A program made the translations under genes and the position numbers. DNA of 10,377 nt from Candidatus Omnitrophota bacterium (GTDB taxonomy: Bacteria; Omnitrophota; Gorgyraeia; Velamenicoccales; Velamenicoccaceae): NCBI GenBank assembly GCA_028717105.1, contig JAQUOM010000059.1, positions 1 to 10,377 on the forward strand. Direction: 5' to 3'. Of the stretch, positions 5,851-10,377 are shown piece after piece (the stretch's first letter is position 1; each line of letters begins with the position of its first letter). The notes below the pieces were generated by a model. That model was not told where the DNA came from. It worked only from the letters and a program-made list of their open reading frames with translations, and did no database searches.

Positions 5851-6612
5851 ATGAAACCAGCGATACAGGCGGCAAGGAAGATCATTGAGATCGACGAAGA
5901 TAAGTGTAACGGCTGCGGCCTTTGTATCCCGAATTGCCGGGAAGGGGCGCTTCGAATCGTTGACGGTAAGGCAAAACTTGTGAGCGACCGCTATTGCGAC
6001 GGCCTGGGCGCGTGCCTCGGCGTTTGCCCTCAAGGCGCGATCCGGATGGTTGAGCGTCCGGCTGAAGCGTTTGATGAAAAGGCGGCCGCAGGACAAAAAG
6101 AAATGCAGCCGTCCGGCGATGGCGCGGCGGCGGGCCGCTGCCCGTCGACAGGAGGATGTCCGTCGGCCCGTGCCTTAGGCCTGACCAGGCGTCTTCAGGA
6201 GAAGCGGGCTTGCGCAGGGGCCGGCAAGAAAACAGAAAACGCCGTCTCTGAGATGATGAATTGGCCGGTGCAGTTGGCGCTCGTCCCTGTTGACGCGCCG
6301 TACCTGCAGGACGCGGATGTCCTGCTTGCGGCTGATTGCGTGGGGTTCAGCTATCCGGATCTTCATCAGGGCTTGCTTTCAGGCAAGGTTCTTTTGGTAG
6401 CTTGTCCCAAGCTGGACCGGGCCGATCTTTACGCCGATAAGCTGGCCCGGATGTTCCGACAAAACCGGATCCGTTCTTTGACGATTGCGCGCATGGAGGT
6501 GCCCTGCTGCGGAGGGTTGAACATGATCGTGGAGGAAGCATTGGCCCGCGCAGGCCAACAGATCCCCGTTGAGACGGTCATTGTGACGATCGAAGGAACG
6601 GTAAAGAATTAA
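5851..6612 (+). CDS. Hcp-associated 4Fe-4S ferredoxin-domain protein
   Basis: A 253-residue two-part protein of the ferredoxin type often found beside hcp, and probably an electron donor to it (inferred from context). Residues 1-65 are a bacterial ferredoxin domain. Cluster I has a full set, CNGCGLCIPNC (Cys19, 22, 25, 29). The second site is CDGLGACLGVCP with Cys49, 55 and 59 only, so the usual second Cys of CxxCxxCxxxCP is absent. Residues 75-135 are an Ala/Gly-rich linker with CPSTGGCPSAR (Cys97, 103). Residues 138-250 form a second domain (NWPVQLALVP.DAPYL..ADVLLAADCV.FSYPDLH, then VLLVACPKLD and EVPCCGG with Cys219-220). The ATG at 5851 is preceded by AAAGGGGGAAAG; the in-frame GTG at 5833 lacks such a site and coincides with the predicted +1. 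Followed by hcp after 186 bases. Confidence 0.88.
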   Translation: MKPAIQAARKIIEIDEDKCNGCGLCIPNCREGALRIVDGKAKLVSDRYCDGLGACLGVCPQGAIRMVERPAEAFDEKAAAGQKEMQPSGDGAAAGRCPSTGGCPSARALGLTRRLQEKRACAGAGKKTENAVSEMMNWPVQLALVPVDAPYLQDADVLLAADCVGFSYPDLHQGLLSGKVLLVACPKLDRADLYADKLARMFRQNRIRSLTIARMEVPCCGGLNMIVEEALARAGQQIPVETVIVTIEGTVKN

Positions 6613-6645
6613 TAACACCGAGGCACAAGAAAATTACCAATGCCC

Positions 6646-6731
6646 AATTTCCAATATCCAATGAAACCCCAATTTTTAAAATATCCAATTTGTTCCTTGG
6701 TCTTTTGTTTTTTGATTGATTATTGGAAATT
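6646..6731. repeat. AT-rich inverted-repeat element between the ferredoxin gene and hcp
   Basis: The arms at 6646-6665 and 6712-6731 are inverted complements at 17 of 20 positions, including an uninterrupted 11 bases (AATTTCCAATA / TATTGGAAATT). AATATCCAAT is also repeated directly at 6653-6662 and 6680-6689. The stretch is far more AT-rich than the flanking genes and rich in CCAAT words. It looks like a MITE-like or dispersed non-coding repeat inserted between two genes that would otherwise be close. No ORF of note lies within 6613-6798. Confidence 0.5.
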
Positions 6732-6798
6732 CAACGGGTGACATGGTGGATGCCTTTTTACAGCCAGACAGGGTGACCTAAACAGAAAGGAAATGACA

Positions 6799-8100
6799 AT
6801 GAGCATGTTCTGTTATCAGTGCGAGCAAACAGCGAACGGCGCGGGATGCACGGTCAAGGGTGTCTGCGGAAAAAATGAGGACATTGCGTCTTTGCAGGAT
6901 ACCCTGATTTTCGGTTTAAAGGGCATCGGCGCCTACGCCTATCATGCCCGCGAGCTGGGGGCCAAAGATGACGACGTCGACGCCTTTATGCACGAAGCCA
7001 TGTTTGCGACGTTGACCAATGTCGATTTTGACATCGAGCGGTTCTTGGGCCTCGCGTTGAAATGCGGGCAGGTGAACCTGCGTGTCATGGAGCTTCTGAA
7101 TAATGCGCACGTGAAACGCTTCGGCGAACCCCGTCCCGCAGAGGTCGAGACAGGGACGAAGGCAGGACGGGCGATCCTTGTGACAGGGCACGACCTTTTG
7201 GATCTTTATGAGCTCCTGAATCAGACGCAAGACAAGGGCATCAACGTCTATACGCACGGCGAGATGCTGCCGGCCCACGGCTACCCGGAGCTGAGGAAGT
7301 TCAAGCACCTGGTTGGAAATTTCGGTAACGCCTGGCAGGAACAGAGGAAGGATTTCGATGAATTCCCCGGAGCGATCCTGGTGACGACGAACTGCGTCAT
7401 GATCCCTAAAGATTCCTATCGCGGCCGGCTTTTCACGACCGGGATCGCGGGCGTCGAAGGGGTGCGGCATATCACGGGCAGGGATTTTTCCGAAGTCATC
7501 GCCGCGGCCCAAAAACTCCCTGCGTTGGGAGAAGCACCCGGCAAGAAGATCGCGACAGGTTTTCACTACACGGCGGTGCTTTGTCTTTTGGATAAGATCG
7601 TCGCCGCGGTCAAGGCCGGCAAGATCCGGCGCTTTTTCCTTATCGGCGGATGCGACGGCGCCAAACCCGGGAGAAACTATTATACCCGCCTGGCCGAACG
7701 GGTGCCCAGGGACTGCGTGGTTCTGACCGTTGCCTGCGGAAAATACCGTTTTAATAAAATGGAGTTTGGTGCGATCGACGGCATCCCGCGGCTCATCGAT
7801 GTCGGGCAGTGCAATGATGCTTATTCCGCGATCCAGATCGCGCTTGCTCTCAGCAAGGCGTTCGGGGTCGGCGTCAATGAGCTGCCTTTGTCGGTCGTCC
7901 TTTCCTGGTTTGAGCAGAAAGCCGTGGCGATCCTTCTGACGTTGCTGTCGCTGGGTGTCAAGGGGATGCGGATCGGGCCGACGCCGCCTGCCTTCCTGAC
8001 GCCGGGGGTTTTCAAGGTCCTGCAGGAGAAGTTCGACCTCAAGCTTATCACGACGCCCGAGCAGGATTTGCAGGCGATGTTGGGCGCCCTGCCGGGCTGA
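6799..8100 (+). CDS. hcp: Hybrid cluster protein (hydroxylamine / NO reductase), short class III-like form
   Basis: A 433-residue hybrid cluster protein (prismane protein). Hcp reduces hydroxylamine in vitro and is proposed to act as an NO reductase in anaerobic nitrosative-stress defence. N-terminal Cys5, 8, 17 and 23 (C-x2-C-x8-C-x5-C) form the FeS site with the spacing of anaerobe-type Hcp. All hybrid-cluster ligands appear in order: His131 (TGHDLLDL), Glu155 (THGEMLPAHGYP), Cys199 (TTNCV), Cys285 (IGGCDG, the persulfide position), Cys313 (ACGKYRF), Cys338 (VGQCNDAY), Glu372 (WFEQKAVAIL). It is about 110-120 residues shorter than class I Hcp; the loss lies between Cys23 and His131, where class III members lack a helical bundle. 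AAAGGA sits seven bases before the ATG at 6799, better than the ATG at 6793 with only one base of spacing. Preceded by its likely ferredoxin partner and followed by a strong terminator. Confidence 0.95.
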   Translation: MSMFCYQCEQTANGAGCTVKGVCGKNEDIASLQDTLIFGLKGIGAYAYHARELGAKDDDVDAFMHEAMFATLTNVDFDIERFLGLALKCGQVNLRVMELLNNAHVKRFGEPRPAEVETGTKAGRAILVTGHDLLDLYELLNQTQDKGINVYTHGEMLPAHGYPELRKFKHLVGNFGNAWQEQRKDFDEFPGAILVTTNCVMIPKDSYRGRLFTTGIAGVEGVRHITGRDFSEVIAAAQKLPALGEAPGKKIATGFHYTAVLCLLDKIVAAVKAGKIRRFFLIGGCDGAKPGRNYYTRLAERVPRDCVVLTVACGKYRFNKMEFGAIDGIPRLIDVGQCNDAYSAIQIALALSKAFGVGVNELPLSVVLSWFEQKAVAILLTLLSLGVKGMRIGPTPPAFLTPGVFKVLQEKFDLKLITTPEQDLQAMLGALPG

Positions 8101-8149
8101 AAGAATCGGGGAAATTCAAAGAATTTTCTTGATTAACAAAATAAATTCG

Positions 8150-8155
8150 TATAAG
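8150..8155 (+). promoter_or_regulatory. Possible -10 element between hcp and its terminator
   Basis: TATAAG (8150-8155) lies 15 bases after TTGATT (8129-8134), which is shorter than ideal. A transcript starting near 8162 would run almost at once into the terminator at 8173-8217, giving an RNA of about 55 bases. This is a weak candidate in AT-rich sequence. Confidence 0.15.
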
Positions 8156-8172
8156 ATAACAGCAATCAGGCC

Positions 8173-8217
8173 GAACCCCGTCAGAAAAATGTATTTCTGA
8201 CGGGGTTCAGGTTTTTT
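8173..8217 (+). terminator. Strong intrinsic terminator downstream of hcp
   Basis: GAACCCCGTCAGAAA (8173-8187) pairs perfectly over 15 bases with 8194-8208, around an AATGTA loop. It is followed by AGG and six T (8212-8217). It lies 73 bases after the hcp stop codon and separates the Hcp module from the polyamine genes. Confidence 0.92.
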
Positions 8218-8531
8218 CGACAAGGAGCCTTCCTTAAAAGAGATGGAAATAAGAAAAATCATGGTCTCGTTTCCTCAGGGGCTTGACCGCTATGGCGACG
8301 GTTCGCTTGAAGTTGTGCCGTCTACAGGTCAGGCTTATTTTTTTAATGAGGCCGCGACTTACGGAACGAGGGCGATAACCCGAATGAACGTAAGCCGTCG
8401 GCCGAATTAGCCCCGTACGCCAACGAAGTGAATTTCGAAGAAATTTACGAAGTGTATCCGGCGTATCGGGGTAACCGATCAAGACCTGTTACGGAATGAA
8501 CGAAGCCTTCCGTGCCAAGGCGGGAATTCAG
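8218..8531. other. Repeat-rich intergenic stretch between the hcp terminator and the polyamine genes
   Basis: Over 300 bases without a convincing gene. A 55-codon plus-strand ORF (8243-8410, beginning MEIRKIMVSFPQGL) has only AAAAGAG before its ATG. A minus-strand ORF covers 8234-8482. I do not accept either, because they overlap and run into the inverted repeats. The right half (8341-8502) is a mosaic of direct and inverted repeats. Before the decarboxylase start, GGCGGGAATTCAG (8519-8531) resembles the end of the common GCGGGAATCCAG-type dispersed repeat. Confidence 0.55.
8341..8502. repeat. Mosaic of hairpins and direct repeats
   Basis: CTTACG (8358-8363) pairs with CGTAAG (8389-8394). 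CCCCGTACGCC (8411-8421) pairs with GGCGTATCGGGG (8460-8471) with one bulged base. Inside that stem, AATTTC/GAAATT (8431-8445) form a small hairpin flanked by direct copies of ACGAAGTG (8423-8430, 8447-8454). GAATGAACG occurs at 8382-8390 and 8494-8502. This density of repeats suggests a dispersed structured element, possibly carried in many copies in the genome. Confidence 0.6.
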
Positions 8532-9668
8532 ATGATTTTAAATACGCCTTATTATTTGATCGACGAAAAAAAGTTGCTGAAAAATCTCAGGGTTATCCAG
8601 CATATCCGCGAGGTATCCGGCGCCAAGTTCGTTCTGGCGCTCAAGTGTTTTGCGGCGTGGAGCGTTTTTGGCCTGATGAGACGTTACATGGACGGGACGA
8701 CTTCCAGTTCTGTCTATGAAGCGCGCCTCGGGCATGAAAAATTCGGCAAGGAAGTCCACGCCTATTGCGTCGCTTTTTCCGATGACGACGTCAAAGAGGT
8801 CAGCGGCTTCGCCGACAAAGTCATCTTTAATTCGTTCACACAACTTGAAAGGCTGGGGCGTTTGGCCCATCCCGATACAAATACCATGCGTAACGGGGCT
8901 CAGGGCTGCCGGATCGGCGTGAGAGTGAACCCCGGCACCAGTTTTTCCCGTTTCGACCTCGCGGACCCGGCGAGGAAATATTCGCGCCTGGGTGTCACGG
9001 ACCGGCAGGCTTTAAAAAAAGCACTGCCGCGCCTGAGCGGCGTGATGTTCCATTACAATTGCGAGAACGATGATGTCGAACATTTTGCGCGGCACCTGGA
9101 CCGCATCGGCCGCGTTTATGGGGATGTGTTGAAGCGCCTGGAGTGGGTCAGCATCGGTGGCGGATTTTATTTTACCAAAAAAGGATATCCTGTCGGTAAG
9201 TTCTGCGAGAAACTCAAGGCATTCGGCCGGACGTTCGGCATCCAGGTCTATCTGGAACCGGGTGAAGCCGCCATCACGCAGGCGGCGCAGCTTGTGACGC
9301 GGGTGCTTGACGTCGTCCGTAACAAGATTGACATCGCGATCGTCGATGCGTCCACCGAAGCCCATATGCTTGATTTGCTGATCTACCGTCAGAATGCCAG
9401 GCTTCGGCAAGAGCTGCCGGGACGTTTCCCATACATGGTCGCCGGCCGGTCGTGCCTGGCAGGGGATATATTCGGCACGTATCGCCTGGACCGCCGGCTC
9501 AAGGTGGGCAGCGAGATCCGGTTTTTGGACGCCGCCGGTTATACGATGGTCAAGAAGAACTGGTTTAACGGCCTTCAGATGCCGTCTATCGTCGTCAAAC
9601 GCCTTAACGGCTCTACGGACGTCGTGCGGAGGTTTGGCTATCGGGATTACGTGGCGAGCCTTTCTTAG
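8532..9668 (+). CDS. nspC: Carboxynorspermidine / carboxyspermidine decarboxylase
   Basis: A 378-residue PLP-dependent decarboxylase of the alanine-racemase fold (CANSDC), matching the usual length of about 377. It decarboxylates carboxynorspermidine to norspermidine and/or carboxyspermidine to spermidine, in the cytoplasm. Seen: LALKCF with the Schiff-base Lys38, FHYNCEND near 173-180, the phosphate-binding SIGGGF with GGG at 209-211, LEPGEA at 241-246, catalytic Cys308 in AGRSCLAGDIFG, and LDAAGYTMVKKNWFNG at 332-347. The start at 8532 (MILNTPYYLID) is where family members begin. The in-frame ATG at 8496 adds 12 residues encoded by repeat sequence and lies inside a GAATGAACG repeat, so it is rejected, although the SD before 8532 is weak. 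The partner dehydrogenase gene follows 88 bases later without a terminator between, so the two probably form an operon. Confidence 0.93.
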   Translation: MILNTPYYLIDEKKLLKNLRVIQHIREVSGAKFVLALKCFAAWSVFGLMRRYMDGTTSSSVYEARLGHEKFGKEVHAYCVAFSDDDVKEVSGFADKVIFNSFTQLERLGRLAHPDTNTMRNGAQGCRIGVRVNPGTSFSRFDLADPARKYSRLGVTDRQALKKALPRLSGVMFHYNCENDDVEHFARHLDRIGRVYGDVLKRLEWVSIGGGFYFTKKGYPVGKFCEKLKAFGRTFGIQVYLEPGEAAITQAAQLVTRVLDVVRNKIDIAIVDASTEAHMLDLLIYRQNARLRQELPGRFPYMVAGRSCLAGDIFGTYRLDRRLKVGSEIRFLDAAGYTMVKKNWFNGLQMPSIVVKRLNGSTDVVRRFGYRDYVASLS

Positions 9669-9756
9669 AACAAGGATGCCCTGCAGAGGATGATGTGTTT
9701 TTTCTGTTTTTGTTCGTGACCTGTGACAAGTGAGGAGCCAGAGGAGGTTTTTTGAG

Positions 9757-10377
9757 ATGAAGAAAAATGTACTCATTGTCGGGGCTGGCGGCGTGGCTCA
9801 TGTGGCGGCGCATAAGTGCGCACAGCACAATGACGTCTTGGGCGACATCTGCATCGCATCGAGGACTCTGGCCAAGTGCGACGCCATCATCGAGAGCGTC
9901 AACAGGAAGGGCCATCTCAAAGACAAGGCAAAAAAGCTTTATTCCTGCAGGATCGACGCCCTGGATGTCCCTTCGACCGTCAAACTGATCGAAGAGACGC
10001 ATTCCCAGATCGTTATCAATCTCGCCCAGGCTTACGAGAATATGTCGCTCCTTGAGGCCTGTATCCAGGCCGGAGCCGCTTATATGGATACGGCGATCCA
10101 CGAAGATCCCGCCAAGGTCTGCGAAGATCCGCCCTGGTATGCAAATTATGAATGGAAGCGTAAAGACCGCTGCAAGGAAAACGGGGTCACGGCCATCCTC
10201 GGCGTAGGTTTCGACCCCGGCGTGGTCAACGCTTACTGCGCCCTGGCCGTGAAGCATTATTTCGACAAGATCGATACGATCGATATCCTGGACGTGAATG
10301 CCGGCAGCCACGGCAGATATTTTGCGACGAACTTCGATCCGGAGATCAACTTCAGGGAGTTCAAGAAGGTCTGGACA
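9757..10377 (+). CDS. Carboxynorspermidine / carboxyspermidine dehydrogenase, truncated by the window edge
   Basis: The first 207 residues of a saccharopine-dehydrogenase-like oxidoreductase (CASDH), which condenses aspartate semialdehyde with 1,3-diaminopropane or putrescine using NADPH to make carboxynorspermidine or carboxyspermidine. It is the step before the adjacent decarboxylase. Seen: the Rossmann start NVLIVGAGGVAHVAAHKCAQ at 4-23 with the G-x-G-G-V-A-H fingerprint, IASRTLAKCDAI near 33-44, VINLAQAYENMSLLEACIQAGAAYMDTA near 86-113, and the family hallmark GVGFDPGVVNAYCALA near 149-164. The full family length is about 400 residues, so roughly half is here; the frame stays open to the last base. 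GAGGAGG eight bases upstream fixes the ATG at 9757. Which diamine is used cannot be read from the sequence. Confidence 0.92.
   Translation, partial: MKKNVLIVGAGGVAHVAAHKCAQHNDVLGDICIASRTLAKCDAIIESVNRKGHLKDKAKKLYSCRIDALDVPSTVKLIEETHSQIVINLAQAYENMSLLEACIQAGAAYMDTAIHEDPAKVCEDPPWYANYEWKRKDRCKENGVTAILGVGFDPGVVNAYCALAVKHYFDKIDTIDILDVNAGSHGRYFATNFDPEINFREFKKVWT

Noticed and set aside
5503..6096. Minus-strand open frame of 197 codons across the regulator end and the ferredoxin start
   Set aside because: It overlaps two convincing genes and the operator, and shows no recognisable domain.
6712..6780. TTGATT and the repeated GGGTGAC (6736-6742, 6771-6777) as promoter or operator of hcp
   Set aside because: No -10 at suitable spacing, and no TTGAC-N4-GTCAA palindrome occurs before hcp; the repeat is only 7 bases.
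8243..8410. Plus-strand ORF of 55 codons after the terminator
   Set aside because: Weak ribosome binding site, and its 3' part lies inside inverted repeats; a minus-strand ORF overlaps it as well.
1..10377. CRISPR array, tRNA, rRNA, transposase, phage or defence genes
   Set aside because: No regularly spaced repeats, no cloverleaf-like sequence and no transposase, integrase or defence domains were seen in the translated frames.

Overview
The window looks like a chromosomal segment of an uncultured, anaerobic, diderm bacterium of moderate GC content. The set of genes is: an MTR4/Ski2-like DExH helicase, a PagL-type outer-membrane deacylase, a small lipoprotein, an AsmA-like protein, a carboxynorspermidine polyamine pathway and a short-form hybrid cluster protein. 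It reminds me of Omnitrophota (former OP3) or a nearby PVC-side lineage. That assignment rests on remembered family resemblance, not on a search. PagL, the lipoprotein and AsmA point to an outer membrane with LPS. Hcp and its ferredoxin point to an anaerobe that meets nitrosative stress.

Layout. Positions 55-1938 (minus): Ski2-like RNA helicase. Positions 1939-2069: divergent promoter region. Positions 2070-2717: lipoprotein-like protein with an unusually internal lipobox. Positions 2855-3460: PagL-family barrel. Positions 3468-3514: compound hairpin. Positions 3616-4877: yqeY/GatB-like gene coupled to an AsmA-like membrane protein. Positions 4878-5612: Crp/Fnr-family regulator, beginning directly after the AsmA-like stop codon. 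Positions 5781-5833: perfect palindrome with FNR geometry in front of a ferredoxin gene. Positions 5851-6612: the ferredoxin. Positions 6613-6798: AT-rich gap with an inverted-repeat element. Positions 6799-8100: class III-like hybrid cluster protein. Positions 8173-8217: strong intrinsic terminator. Positions 8218-8531: repeat-rich non-coding stretch. Positions 8532-9668 and 9757-10377 (cut by the window edge): carboxynorspermidine decarboxylase and dehydrogenase.

How the genes work together. The regulator, ferredoxin and Hcp read as one nitrosative-stress module. The regulator carries the E..SR recognition-helix signature that in FNR reads TTGA half-sites, and TTGAC-N4-GTCAA sits before the ferredoxin gene exactly where a class II activator site would be (centre -41.5 from a start predicted by a -10-like TATCCT). 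The two polyamine genes form an operon for the aspartate-semialdehyde route to norspermidine and/or spermidine. The lipoprotein, PagL and AsmA-like genes are envelope genes.

I did not find a convincing wholly new multi-gene system. The items most worth a second look are the predicted operator of the Hcp module, the internal-lipobox protein, and the structured repeats at 3468-3514, 6646-6731 and 8341-8502.
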